Positions 42,675 through 50,928 of a stretch of DNA of 64,000 nucleotides are shown here, piece after piece. Source of the stretch: Falsiroseomonas sp050563545 (GTDB lineage Bacteria > Pseudomonadota > Alphaproteobacteria > Acetobacterales > Acetobacteraceae); contig NZ_JBNXUM010000008.1 in NCBI RefSeq assembly GCF_050563545.1, positions 124,001 through 188,000 of the forward strand, written 5' to 3'. The notes beneath the pieces were generated by a model, which saw nothing but the letters and a program-made list of their open reading frames with translations, was not told the DNA's origin and did no database searches. Made by a program: the position numbers and the translations under genes. Every line of letters begins with the position of its first letter. The stretch's first letter is position 1.

Positions 42675-43097
42675 TCAGCGGGTGCGGTCGGCGAGGGCGG
42701 CCTTCACTGCGGCGCTGGCCTGCAGCGCCCCCAGGACGGAGATCGAGGCGATCGTCGCTTGAGCAAGCTCGGGTGTGACATCGGCCGCGATGCTGGCAAG
42801 GCCGAGCACCCGAATGTCGAGACGCTGGCCTGCTGCACGGGCCGCTTCGAGATCCGCACGGCTGAAGTGCCGCAGCCCGAGATCCAGGCTCTTTCGGGCG
42901 ACGGATTGTTTAGTCGCGTCCGCATGGCGTTCGATCTGGTTGCGGATTGCTGTGCGGATGAAGTCAGTCCGGTTCGAGTAGAAGCCGTCCTGCACCAGCA
43001 GATCGATGTGGCCGAGATCGACATAGCCGAGGTTGATCGTGATCTTTTCGGTGTCGCTGCTGGCTTTGGGCCGCAGTTCGTGCACGTTGACCGCCAT
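42675..43097 (-). CDS. Ribbon-helix-helix transcriptional regulator (CopG type)
   Basis: 140-residue protein whose segment 'EKITINLGYVDLGHIDLLVQ' followed by 'DGFYSNRTDFIRTAIRNQIE' (about residues 17-57) is a ribbon-helix-helix DNA-binding fold. The rest ('SLDLGLRHFSRADLEAARAA', 'LDIRVLGLASIAADVTPELA') is a helical extension seen in regulators next to PHB-depolymerase-like genes. It sits 114 bp upstream of the esterase on the same strand. A dyad about 18 bp before its own start may be its operator. Confidence 0.8.
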   Translation of the reverse strand: MAVNVHELRPKASSDTEKITINLGYVDLGHIDLLVQDGFYSNRTDFIRTAIRNQIERHADATKQSVARKSLDLGLRHFSRADLEAARAAGQRLDIRVLGLASIAADVTPELAQATIASISVLGALQASAAVKAALADRTR

Positions 43098-43114
43098 CCC
43101 ATAAACATCCTATC

Positions 43115-43132
43115 ACCATCTGACTGGATGGT
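43115..43132. promoter_or_regulatory. Dyad upstream of the RHH regulator
   Basis: ACCATC-TGACTG-GATGGT is an inverted repeat with 6-bp arms and a 6-bp spacer, 18 bp before the RHH start. Short, closely spaced dyads are typical RHH operators, so autoregulation is plausible but inferred. Confidence 0.35.
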
Positions 43133-43235
43133 AAGTGGACCCTCCATGGCTGGTTTCAAGCACCTCCGATGACGCTGGTTGGCTTTGCCGCCTGGAGATA
43201 CCGAAAGCGCCTGCCCGGCGCAGGCGACCTGATAA

Positions 43236-43350
43236 ATGCGGATTTACGCGGCGACGGCGCAGAACGATCGCGAGCTGATCAGCGAGCGGACGCGGGCTGC
43301 GCTGGTGGCCGCCAAAGCGAGCGGCGTCACAGAAGCCCAAGCAGGCTGCC
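43236..43350 (+). pseudogene. Serine recombinase N-terminal-domain remnant
   Basis: The frame reads 'RIYAATAQNDRELISERTRA' and then ALVAAKASGV. This is the pattern of the helix following the catalytic region in resolvase/invertase domains ('AVAEFEREMISERTKAALAAAKARGV'). Sequence before and after gives no recombinase. The rest of the 43098-43807 gap holds an unrecognised open segment near 43496-43690. Confidence 0.55.
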
Positions 43351-43495
43351 GGCGCGCAGCCGCGCAGCGAGCTGAGGAGCCGGGCGCTCGCGACGGAATG
43401 ATCGCTCCGTCGTTAGCCGTCGCAGGAGCAACGCGTTGCGCGAAGGGCATGCGCCCTGCGAGATCGGGTATAGGACCTTGCCCTGATGTGGCGGC

Positions 43496-43695
43496 GTGTG
43501 GGACGAGTTCGACAGCAAACTGCCCAAGCATCCCGGCGCGCTGGTCGCGATGATCGCGGCGCTGGGTGGGGACCTGGCCGGGGAGCACACGGCGCGTCGC
43601 ATGGCGGAACTCGGCTTGCAGGCCAAGAGGCTGCAGGCGCAGCGGCTGCGACTGCAGATCGTGTACCTGCGTCAGGAGAGGTTCGGAACTAGTGG
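43496..43695 (+). other. Unrecognised open segment
   Basis: About 66 codons read 'WDEFDSKLPKHPGALVAMIA', 'GGDLAGEHTARRMAEL' and 'KRLQAQRLRLQIVYLRQER'. The balanced composition and amphipathic helices look more coding-like than the rest of the very long frame, which is antisense to the next gene. No family is recognised; it may be a fragment of a mobile-element protein. Confidence 0.25.
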
Positions 43696-43807
43696 CGCAG
43701 CGAGAGTCCGATGGGGGTCGGACCCCGGCTGCAGTAGTGGTCCGAGGATCTCCGCGCGCCTGCGAGTGTCGATGAGATGCGCCGGCTCGTATCCCGCCCC
43801 TGTCAGT

Positions 43808-45397
43808 TCAGCGGGCCGGCTTCTGGATGTTCCAGATCACGGGGAAGCCGAAGTCGATGACGCCGCGCAACTCCGACCGCCAGACCGCGGGGCTCCGGAA
43901 CTGGCCGGCAATCGGAAAGGTCGCGGCCTCGAAGGCCAGCTTCTGCAGCTGTCCCGCGAGCTCGCGGCGCTTCGCGGGATCGCTCTCAGCCTCGAAGGCT
44001 TCGATCACCGGCGTCATCGGCGCGTCGCAATAGCCCCAGGGCTGGTTGTCCGTGCAGTTGAAGCCGACGCCCATGTTGGACAGCGGGTTCGCCAGGTCGA
44101 AGCCGGTGTAGACGACCGGGACGATGTTCCAGCCGCCCTGGTCCAGCGGCTGCTTCTGCACCCAGCGCTGCGCATGCGTCGCCCAGTCCGCGGCCTGCAC
44201 ATCCACGTTGAAGCCGGCGCGCTTCATGCGATCGATCAGCACCAGGCCGAAGGGGTTCAGCAGCGGGCTGTCCGCGGGCAGCAGCAGCACGACGCGCTCG
44301 TTGTTGTAGCCGGCCTGGCGCAGCAGCTCTCGCGCGCGATCGAGGCTCGGTCGCGCGATGAGGTCGGAGCCGTTCGTGCTGCTGTAGGCCGCGCCGCACA
44401 TGAAGAGAGACGTGCAGTCGGGCTGGCCGAGGCCGGGTCCGAAGCCAACGCCGCCCAGGATCTCCTCGCGGTCCAGCACCTGCTGCACGGCGCGGCGCAC
44501 CAGCACGTTGTCGAAGGGCGGGAAGTAGTGGTTGAGGCTCGCGGCATACATCAGCTCGGCCTGGCCGCCCGCGGCCGCGATCGTCATGGCGCGGTTGCTG
44601 CGCAGGCGCGGCAGGTAGTCCACCGGCGCGTATTCCAGGTAGTCCACTTCGCCGGTCTGCAGCGCGGCGACGCGCAGGCCGGGATCGGACATGGTCAGCA
44701 TCTCCACGCGCTCGACCTTCGCGATCTTGCCACCGGCCAGCCCGTCCGCGGGCTCGTCGCGCGGGACGTAGCGCGGGTTGCGGCGGAAATGCGCGCGCTC
44801 GCCGGGCACCCAGCCCTCGCGCTCGAAGATGAAGGGACCGGAGCCCACGATCTCCCGCACTTGCTGCGCGGGCGGCGTGCCGTTCGCGATGCGGGCGGGC
44901 ATGATGAAGGGGACGTGCACGCTCGGCTTGCCCAGCGCTTCGAGCACGCCGCCGAAGGGCCGCGCGAGCTTCAGCACGAAGGTCCGCTCGTCGGTGGCCG
45001 ACAGGTCCGCGGTCGCCGCCATGAGGCGCCGGCCGATCGAGTCCCGCCCGCCCCAGCGCTTCAGCGAGGCGACGGCGTCCTCTGCCGTCACCTTGGTCCC
45101 ATCGTGGAACTCCAGGCCCGGTCGCAGCACGAAGGTCCAGGTCAGGCGGTCCGCGCTGATCTCCCAGCCCTGCAGCATCTGCGGGCGGTACTCGCCCTTG
45201 CCATCCATCGAGACCAGCGTGTCGAAGGCAAGATAGGCGAAGTTGCGAGTGACGAAGGACGGGCTGGAGATCGGGTCGAGGTTCTGCAGCCCGACATTCA
45301 CCACGAAGCGCAGCGGCTGCGCGCGAGACTGCGCGCGCGCGCTGCCCGCCGTCACCGCGGCGCCGATCCCGGCCAAGGCCGTCCGTCTCGTCAGCAT
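43808..45397 (-). CDS. ABC transporter substrate-binding protein, family 5
   Basis: 529-residue peptide-type binding protein with a twin-arginine-like signal (MLTRRTALAGIGAAVTAGSARA). Family blocks are 'FVVNVGLQNLDPISSPSFVT', 'QMLQGWEISADRLTWTFVL' and 'LEFHDGTKVTAEDAVASLKR', with 'GSGPFIFEREGWVPGERAHF' later. GGAGGA stands 6-7 bp before ATG 45397. It is last in the GntR-SDR-SDR-deacetylase operon. No permease or ATPase is nearby. Closely related in layout to the plus-strand binding protein at 50929. Confidence 0.92.
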   Translation of the reverse strand: MLTRRTALAGIGAAVTAGSARAQSRAQPLRFVVNVGLQNLDPISSPSFVTRNFAYLAFDTLVSMDGKGEYRPQMLQGWEISADRLTWTFVLRPGLEFHDGTKVTAEDAVASLKRWGGRDSIGRRLMAATADLSATDERTFVLKLARPFGGVLEALGKPSVHVPFIMPARIANGTPPAQQVREIVGSGPFIFEREGWVPGERAHFRRNPRYVPRDEPADGLAGGKIAKVERVEMLTMSDPGLRVAALQTGEVDYLEYAPVDYLPRLRSNRAMTIAAAGGQAELMYAASLNHYFPPFDNVLVRRAVQQVLDREEILGGVGFGPGLGQPDCTSLFMCGAAYSSTNGSDLIARPSLDRARELLRQAGYNNERVVLLLPADSPLLNPFGLVLIDRMKRAGFNVDVQAADWATHAQRWVQKQPLDQGGWNIVPVVYTGFDLANPLSNMGVGFNCTDNQPWGYCDAPMTPVIEAFEAESDPAKRRELAGQLQKLAFEAATFPIAGQFRSPAVWRSELRGVIDFGFPVIWNIQKPAR

Positions 45398-45417
45398 CAC
45401 TCTTCCTCCTCCCCGTC

Positions 45418-46245
45418 CTATGCTTTTTCCTGTGCCACCCAGGCCGCGGCAACCTCGGCGCAGGTGGCGAACCACACGCCGTCGAAGCCGCGGATGAAGT
45501 CGATCATCCCGCGCAGCAGCGCGATGCGGCTCGGCCGGCCGCTGAGCTGCGGGTGCATCACCAGGTGATAGAAGGCGCCCCAGCGGTGGATCTCGCTAAA
45601 CTCGTCCTGCCAGATCTCGCGGATATGGCCGTTGGTCATGATCGGCCGCGGCGTCTTCACCGAGAACAGCGTGAAAGGTGCGTCGTCCAGACTCCAGTGA
45701 TAGGGGAGCTCCACCAGCTGTCGCCCACCATCGGGATGCGGCAGGCGGTACGGGTTCACGTCTCCCATCATGGAGCTGTCGTATTCGAAGCCGTGCCTGT
45801 CGAGCAGCCGCACCAGCTCGTCCGTCGTCTCGCCGGCGGGCGATCGATAGCCCTTCGGCACGACGCCGAGCACACGCTTCAGCGCCTCGAGCCCGCGCTC
45901 CATCTCCTCGACGTCCTTGTCGGGGCGGTCGGGGTCGGGCCAGGCGTGGGAATAGCTGTGGTGTCCGATCTCATGGCCCTCGCGCAGGATCATCCCGGCG
46001 CGATCCGCGTGGTTCTCGACCGTCCAGCCCGGGATGAAGAAGGTGGCCTTCACGCCGGCCTCCTTCAGCGTCTGCAGGATCATCGGCACGCCGACCTTGG
46101 CGCCGTATGTGCCCTGGCTGAGGGTGCCGGGCCGCCGCGCGTTGGAGGGATCGCGCGACAGCCACAGCGTCTCCGCGTCGAAGTCGAACGTCAGCGCCAC
46201 GGCGACCCGCGCACCGTCCGGCCATTTCACGCTCATGTCGATCAT
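45418..46245 (-). CDS. Polysaccharide deacetylase (NodB-homology) family protein
   Basis: 275-residue carbohydrate-esterase-4-like protein. The metal site is 'VALTFDFDAETLW' (Asp pair) and 'GHEIGHHSYSHAWPDPD' (H-x3-H), with 'KGYRSPAGETTDELVRLLDR' as the third motif. No signal peptide, so a cytoplasmic amidase or allantoinase-like (PuuE) role is as plausible as polysaccharide deacetylation. Alternative start MSVKWPDGAR three codons in. Its start overlaps the SDR stop by one base (TGATG). Confidence 0.87.
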   Translation of the reverse strand: MIDMSVKWPDGARVAVALTFDFDAETLWLSRDPSNARRPGTLSQGTYGAKVGVPMILQTLKEAGVKATFFIPGWTVENHADRAGMILREGHEIGHHSYSHAWPDPDRPDKDVEEMERGLEALKRVLGVVPKGYRSPAGETTDELVRLLDRHGFEYDSSMMGDVNPYRLPHPDGGRQLVELPYHWSLDDAPFTLFSVKTPRPIMTNGHIREIWQDEFSEIHRWGAFYHLVMHPQLSGRPSRIALLRGMIDFIRGFDGVWFATCAEVAAAWVAQEKA

Positions 46246-47021
46246 CAGTTCTCCTCCCGCGGCGGGTGGCGCGCAACGAGCCAGCCGCCATCAACCGCCA
46301 TGACATGGCCGGTCACGAAGGATGCATCGGAAGAGGCCAGGAAGGCGATGGCCGCGGCGACCTCCTCCGGCTGGCCGGCGCGGCGCAGCGGCGTCGGCGC
46401 GAGCATGGTGCGGCGGTACCAGTCGCCTTCCAGCAGGCCGGCGGTCATCGGCGTCTCGATCAGGCCCGGCGCGACGGCGTTAACGCGGATGCCGGCGGGA
46501 CCGAGTTCCGCCGCCAGCGTGCGCGTGAACTGCGCGACGCCAGCCTTCGCGACGGCGTAGCCGATCGTGCCGGGATGCCCGACCAGGCCATAGACCGAGG
46601 CGACGTTGACGACGGCGCCGCCCGGCCGCGGGAGGTGCGGGACCACCGCGCGCGTCACGCGCAGCACCGAGCCGAGGTTCACGTCGATCAGCCGCGCCAG
46701 CAGCGCATCGTCGGATTCCGACAGCGGCTTCGACCCGCCGATGCCGGCATTGTTCACCAGCACGTCGATGCGGCCGTGACGCTCCAGCGCCAGAGCCGCG
46801 ATCCGCTCGCCCGCATCGGGTGCGGCGACGTCGACAATGAGCGCCGTCGCGCCGAGCGAGGCGGCGACGTCCTGCACAATCGGTTCGCGATCCGCGAGCA
46901 GAAGGGCGGCGCCTTCTTCGGCGAGCCGCCGTGCGACGCCGGCGCCGATCCCGCGCGCGGCACCGGTGACGATGGCCACGCGGCCGGCGAAGCGGGCGGC
47001 GTCAGGCAAGGCGGCCTCCAT
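46245..47021 (-). CDS. Short-chain dehydrogenase/reductase A
   Basis: 258-residue SDR. Cofactor motif 'AIVTGAARGIGAGVARRLAE' (TGxxxGIG), 'VLVNNAGIGGS' (NNAG), catalytic Ser in 'VVNVASVYGLVGHPG', YxxxK in 'IGYAVAKAGVAQF'. The Gly-rich loop followed by 'LLLADREPI' (Asp after beta-2) suggests NAD preference. It overlaps SDR B by 20 bp, so the two are translationally linked. Confidence 0.9.
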   Translation of the reverse strand: MEAALPDAARFAGRVAIVTGAARGIGAGVARRLAEEGAALLLADREPIVQDVAASLGATALIVDVAAPDAGERIAALALERHGRIDVLVNNAGIGGSKPLSESDDALLARLIDVNLGSVLRVTRAVVPHLPRPGGAVVNVASVYGLVGHPGTIGYAVAKAGVAQFTRTLAAELGPAGIRVNAVAPGLIETPMTAGLLEGDWYRRTMLAPTPLRRAGQPEEVAAAIAFLASSDASFVTGHVMAVDGGWLVARHPPREEN

Positions 47022-47754
47022 CGATCGGCAGCGCCGCGCCGTTGATGTAGGACGCGGCGTCGCTCAGCAGGAACAGCACGGCGCCCGTCACTTCGGACGG
47101 CGCGCCGAAGCGGCGCGAGGGGTTGCGCGCCTTGAACGTCGCTTCGACCGCGGCGGCCTCCTCGCCCAGCGCATCGAAGACGCCGCGCAGCATCGGCGTG
47201 TCGATCTGGCCGGGGCAGACGGTGTTGGCGCGGATTCCCTGCGCGGCGTGAGAGACCGCGACGCTGCGCGTCATCAGCACCACCGCGCCCTTGCTGGCGG
47301 AATAGGCGGGGAAGATGGCGTTGCCGGCGAGCCCCGCGCCGGAGGCGATGGTGACCACCGCGCCGCCGCCCGCGGCCTCCATGCGCGGCAGCGCGTGCTT
47401 CAGCGCGAGCCAGGTGCCCTTCACGTTGACCGCGAAGAGCCGGTCCCAATCGGTCTCCTCGACATCCGGCAGCGCGCGCGTCGGGCCGAGCATGCCGGCC
47501 GCGGTCACAAGCAGCCGCACCGGCCCCAGCCGGTCGAGCGCCTCCGCCGCGCGCGCCATGTCGGCGGCAACGGAGACGTCCCCCGCCACGGGCACCGCGC
47601 CGATCGCCGAAGCCGCGCCATCCAGCGCCGCCGCATCTCGGTCCATCAGCACGAGCCGCGCGCCTTCCGCAGCCAGGGCCATGGCCACGTCACGGCCTAG
47701 GCCCGAGGCGGCGCCGGTGACCAGGCCGACCCGGCCGTCAAAGCGGCCGCTCAT
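47002..47754 (-). CDS. Short-chain dehydrogenase/reductase B
   Basis: 250-residue SDR. TGxxxGLG in 'GLVTGAASGLGRDVAMALAA', NAAG replaced by 'VTAAGMLGPTRA', Ser in 'VVTIASGAGLAGNAIF', YxxxK in 'PAYSASKGAVVLM'. Asp in 'LVLMDRDAAALDG' suggests NAD. The NNAG-to-TAAG change is uncommon but tolerated in the class. It overlaps the GntR stop by four bases (ATGA). Confidence 0.9.
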   Translation of the reverse strand: MSGRFDGRVGLVTGAASGLGRDVAMALAAEGARLVLMDRDAAALDGAASAIGAVPVAGDVSVAADMARAAEALDRLGPVRLLVTAAGMLGPTRALPDVEETDWDRLFAVNVKGTWLALKHALPRMEAAGGGAVVTIASGAGLAGNAIFPAYSASKGAVVLMTRSVAVSHAAQGIRANTVCPGQIDTPMLRGVFDALGEEAAAVEATFKARNPSRRFGAPSEVTGAVLFLLSDAASYINGAALPIDGGRLA

Positions 47755-48494
47755 GGCCGTGCCCCCGCACGGCCCTGCAGCAGCTTCAGCGCGGCGACCC
47801 CGCGGGGCGGCGCCGGATCGTCGGCGAAGCGCAGCTCGGCCAGCAGGAAATCCGTTGTGCTCTGGATCTCGTCGCGGATCGCCGCGGCCGCGGCCGCGCC
47901 GTCGCCACGCGACAGCGCCGCGACCGCGGCCTTATGGCGCGTGAAGGGCGCACGCCAGCGCAGCAGTTCAGCGCGCGCGAACCAGTACATCGGGCCGCGG
48001 CGCAGCCAGAGCGATTCGATGAAGCTCAGCAGCATCGGCGACCTCGCGGCGCCGTAGATCTCAAACATGAAGTGCTGGTTCTCCGTCAGCACCGCCGCCA
48101 TGTCGCCGCGGTCGCGTGCGGCATCGAGCTTCGCGATCCGCCGCTCCAGCCGCGCGAGTGCGGTCTTGCCGAGATGCGCGGCCGCCAGGCTCGTCGCCAG
48201 CGGCTCGAGCTGCAGGCGGATGGCGCGGAGCTCCAGGAAGGCCGCGCGGCTCAGCAGCGGCACCACCGCCGTGCCGGAGGGCGTGACGTCCAGCACCTGC
48301 TCCGCCACCAGCCGCTGCAGCGCCGCGCGTGCCGGCATCGGGCTGGTGCCGAGGGCCGCGGCGACCTTGCGGATGGAGAGCCTGTCGCCCGGCACGAAGC
48401 TGCCGCCCATCAGCGCGTGGCGTATGGCGTCGTAGGCCTGCTGTTCCAGCGAAGCGTCCCCGGCAGCGATTTTCGTGATTGCGGCCTGCGGCAT
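47751..48494 (-). CDS. GntR-family (FCD) transcriptional regulator
   Basis: 247-residue GntR regulator of the FadR/FCD type. Winged helix: 'LEQQAYDAIRHALMGGSFVP' and 'RLSIRKVAAALGTSPMPARA'. The FCD domain follows with 'FLELRAIRLQLEPLATSLAA', 'DMAAVLTENQHFMFEIYGAA' (D/N...H metal or ligand site) and 'TRHKAAVAALSRGDGAAAAA'. It heads the minus-strand operon and lies 71 bp from the divergent plus-strand genes, so it is well placed to control the whole locus. Effector probably a small carboxylate. Confidence 0.92.
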   Translation of the reverse strand: MPQAAITKIAAGDASLEQQAYDAIRHALMGGSFVPGDRLSIRKVAAALGTSPMPARAALQRLVAEQVLDVTPSGTAVVPLLSRAAFLELRAIRLQLEPLATSLAAAHLGKTALARLERRIAKLDAARDRGDMAAVLTENQHFMFEIYGAARSPMLLSFIESLWLRRGPMYWFARAELLRWRAPFTRHKAAVAALSRGDGAAAAAAIRDEIQSTTDFLLAELRFADDPAPPRGVAALKLLQGRAGARP

Positions 48495-48565
48495 TTTGTT
48501 ATCACACTACGATCTGCGCGGTCGTGGCAAGCGTCTTCGCAAGGCATGAGGAGGAACGGGTCGGC

Positions 48566-49267
48566 ATGGCCGAGGACATCTTCTACGTCGTCGAGCTCGC
48601 GCTGCCGCGGGAGCACCTGCCGGACTTCGTGACCTGGTATGCCGGCGTGCACGCGCCCCACCTGTTCCAGGGTGGCTTCACGACCTGCACCTCCTACCTC
48701 GCGGTCTCGGGCGGGCTGTCGGTAGTGGACATATACCAGGCCAAGGACTGGAGCCTGTTCCATTCCGCGCCCTTCGCGCGCTACCGCGCCCTGGCCTCCG
48801 CCGATCCCTACCGGCCCGCCATCCTCGCCGAGGTCACGAACCCGCGCACGGTCTATCACCACCACGCAGGCTCGCCCCTGCCGTCGCGCGATCCGGCGGC
48901 GCCGTTCCATGCGGACTGGGTGCTAATGTGGCGCTTCCCTGGCGACGCCTCACTGGAGAAGCGGGTCGCGGCGTGGCTGGACGACGAGGGCGATGCCGCG
49001 CTGCGGCGTCTCGGCGCGCAGGGCGTGCGGCTGCTTCATCGCGGGAAGGACACGCCGACCGGCACGTCCTTCCGCCCGGCGCTGGCGGTCGTGACGGAAT
49101 GGGACCGCCGCCCGGCGGAGGCGGCGGCGAACGCCGCGCTGCCGGACTGGATTCGCGCAGCGATCGGAGACGAGGAAGGCTTCGCGGGCCTCAGGCTCTA
49201 TCCCTGGCCGGACGTGCCGGCCTCGCGCGCCGAGATGCTGAAGCTCACCGCGGGGGCCAGGAGCTGA
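48566..49267 (+). CDS. Hypothetical protein, possible ferredoxin-like dimeric barrel
   Basis: 233 residues, start at ATG 48566 after a GAGGAGGA site (48547-48554). The N-terminal part 'FYVVELALPREHLPDFVTWY' and 'GVHAPHLFQGGFTTCTSYLA' has the strand-helix pattern of EthD/dimeric alpha-beta barrel proteins. A second half, from 'ADWVLMWRFPGDASLEKRVA', repeats the pattern, so a fused pair of such domains is plausible. I do not recognise the family. The gene precedes the OYE reductase by 5 bp and should belong to the same pathway. Confidence 0.6.
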   Translation: MAEDIFYVVELALPREHLPDFVTWYAGVHAPHLFQGGFTTCTSYLAVSGGLSVVDIYQAKDWSLFHSAPFARYRALASADPYRPAILAEVTNPRTVYHHHAGSPLPSRDPAAPFHADWVLMWRFPGDASLEKRVAAWLDDEGDAALRRLGAQGVRLLHRGKDTPTGTSFRPALAVVTEWDRRPAEAAANAALPDWIRAAIGDEEGFAGLRLYPWPDVPASRAEMLKLTAGARS

Positions 49268-49272
49268 CGCGC

Positions 49273-50373
49273 GTGCCAAGCCTGCTCTTCTCGTCGATCC
49301 GGCTGCGCGGCCTGACGCTGCCGAACCGGATCGTGATCGCGCCGATGTGCCAGTTCAGCGCACGCGACGGCAATGCGACGGACTGGCACCTGATCCATCT
49401 CGGCCACCTCGCGCTCTCTGGCGCCGGCTTGCTGATGATCGAGGCGACGGCGGTCGAGCCGCGCGGCCGCATCAGCCGCGAATGCCTCGGCCTCTACAAC
49501 GACGAGAACGAGGCCGCGCTGGCCCGCGTGCTGGCGGTGGCGCGCGAATACAGCCGCATGCCGATCGGCCTGCAGCTTGGCCATGCCGGGCGGAAAGGCT
49601 CCCTGCGCAACCCCGCCGACGGCAAGGGCCGCGGCCACGCGACGGAAGCCGAGGGCGGCTGGCAAGTGCTCGGCCCCTCCGCCATCCCCTTCGCGCCGGA
49701 CTGGCCGACCCCGCGCGAGATGGACCGCCGCGACATGGACGAGGCGATCGCCGCCTTCGTTGCAACGACTCGGCGCTGCATCCGGCTCGACATCGACCTG
49801 CTCGAGATCCACGGCGCGCATGGCTATCTGCTCAGCAGCTTCCTCTCGCCCATCGCGAACCGGCGGCAGGACGCCTATGGCGGCAGCCCGTCGAACCGCA
49901 TGCGCTTCCCGCTCGAGGTGTTCGAGGCGGTGCGCGCCGCCTGGCCCGAGGACCGACCGCTCGGCGTGCGCTTCAACGGCACGGACTGGGACGGTCGCGG
50001 CATAGGGACGGAGGAGGCCGCCGCCTTCGGCTGTGCGCTGGGCGCGCTGGGCTGCGACTTCGTGGACGTCTCGACCGGCGGCAACAGCTTCGCCTCTATC
50101 CCGAGCGGCCCGGGCTACCAGGTCCGCTTCGCGTCGAAGGTCAGGGAAGCCGGGGCGATGCCGACCATGGCTGTCGGCCTGATCCGCGAGCCCGCGCATG
50201 CCGAGGCGATCCTCGCCGCCGGCCAGGCCGACATGATCGCGATCGGGCGCGGCTTCCTGAACGACCCGCGCTGGCCCTGGCACGCGGCGGAGGCGCTTGG
50301 CGTCTCGATCGAGGTGCCCTTCCCGTATTCCCGCGCCGCAACGCGCGCCGACGTCCCGTCCTACGGCCGGTGA
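49273..50373 (+). CDS. NADH:flavin oxidoreductase, Old Yellow Enzyme (YqjM-like)
   Basis: 366-residue FMN-dependent ene-reductase of the YqjM class. Landmarks: 'LPNRIVIAPMCQFSARDGNA' near residue 15 (Cys of YqjM type), 'GLQLGHAGRKGSLRNP', 'LLEIHGAHGYLLSSFLSPIA', 'NRRQDAYGGSPSNRMRFPL', and phosphate loop 'AGQADMIAIGRGFLNDPRWP'. GTG 49273 is the only suitable start after the previous stop. It would reduce an activated C=C bond of the imported compound. It lies between the hypothetical protein and the SnoaL-like gene. Confidence 0.93.
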   Translation: MPSLLFSSIRLRGLTLPNRIVIAPMCQFSARDGNATDWHLIHLGHLALSGAGLLMIEATAVEPRGRISRECLGLYNDENEAALARVLAVAREYSRMPIGLQLGHAGRKGSLRNPADGKGRGHATEAEGGWQVLGPSAIPFAPDWPTPREMDRRDMDEAIAAFVATTRRCIRLDIDLLEIHGAHGYLLSSFLSPIANRRQDAYGGSPSNRMRFPLEVFEAVRAAWPEDRPLGVRFNGTDWDGRGIGTEEAAAFGCALGALGCDFVDVSTGGNSFASIPSGPGYQVRFASKVREAGAMPTMAVGLIREPAHAEAILAAGQADMIAIGRGFLNDPRWPWHAAEALGVSIEVPFPYSRAATRADVPSYGR

Positions 50374-50381
50374 GGAGCAGC

Positions 50382-50912
50382 ATGGATTTCGCCGCCCGAA
50401 AGAGCCTCGACCTCGCGACCCGTTTGCGGATGCTTGAGGATGCGGAGGAAATCCGCTGGATGAAGGCGTATTACGCGCAGGTCTGCGACGACAAGTTCAC
50501 GAGCGACCACAGGCCGAAGCCGCAGGAGGAGATCGACGCGGCAATGCGCCCGATGGTGGACCGCGTCTTCGCCGACGACGCGGTCTGGGACGGATCGCCG
50601 AACGGCGCCGCCCCGATCGTCGGGCGGGAGGCGATCTTCCAGCGCCTGCGCCTCAGCGCCTGGACCTTCGCCATGCACTACTACGTCAACCCGCTGATCG
50701 ACATCGACGGCGACCGCGCCCATGCGCGCTGGATGCTGTGGGAGCCCTGCACCGCGGCGGCGGCGAACCAGGCGCTCTGGATGTCCGCGATCACGCATGA
50801 GAATTATGTCCGCACGCCCGAGGGCTGGCGGCTGAAGCACTACAGCGTGGACTACAAGTTCCTGACCCCCTTCGACCGGCCCTGGACGGACCGGTCGGCC
50901 TCTTCCCTCTGA
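50382..50912 (+). CDS. SnoaL/NTF2-like protein
   Basis: 176-residue cone-shaped alpha+beta fold. 'MLEDAEEIRWMKAYYAQVCD' starts the helical part, 'VDRVFADDAVWDGSPNGAAP' gives the typical (D)DAVW strand, followed by 'IVGREAIFQRLRLSAWTFAM' and a sheet 'AHARWMLWEPCTAAA'. Such proteins act as isomerases, dehydratases or lyases on small hydrophobic ligands. ATG 50382 stands 8 bp after the reductase stop with GAGGAG just before it. Confidence 0.8.
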   Translation: MDFAARKSLDLATRLRMLEDAEEIRWMKAYYAQVCDDKFTSDHRPKPQEEIDAAMRPMVDRVFADDAVWDGSPNGAAPIVGREAIFQRLRLSAWTFAMHYYVNPLIDIDGDRAHARWMLWEPCTAAAANQALWMSAITHENYVRTPEGWRLKHYSVDYKFLTPFDRPWTDRSASSL

Positions 50913-50928
50913 CGCAGGAAATCTGGCC

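Noticed and set aside
43496..45568. 690-residue open frame on the plus strand
   Set aside because: From 43808 it is antisense to a clear family-5 binding protein; composition is Arg/Ala/His-rich as in high-GC shadows. Only its first 66 codons are kept as an unrecognised segment.
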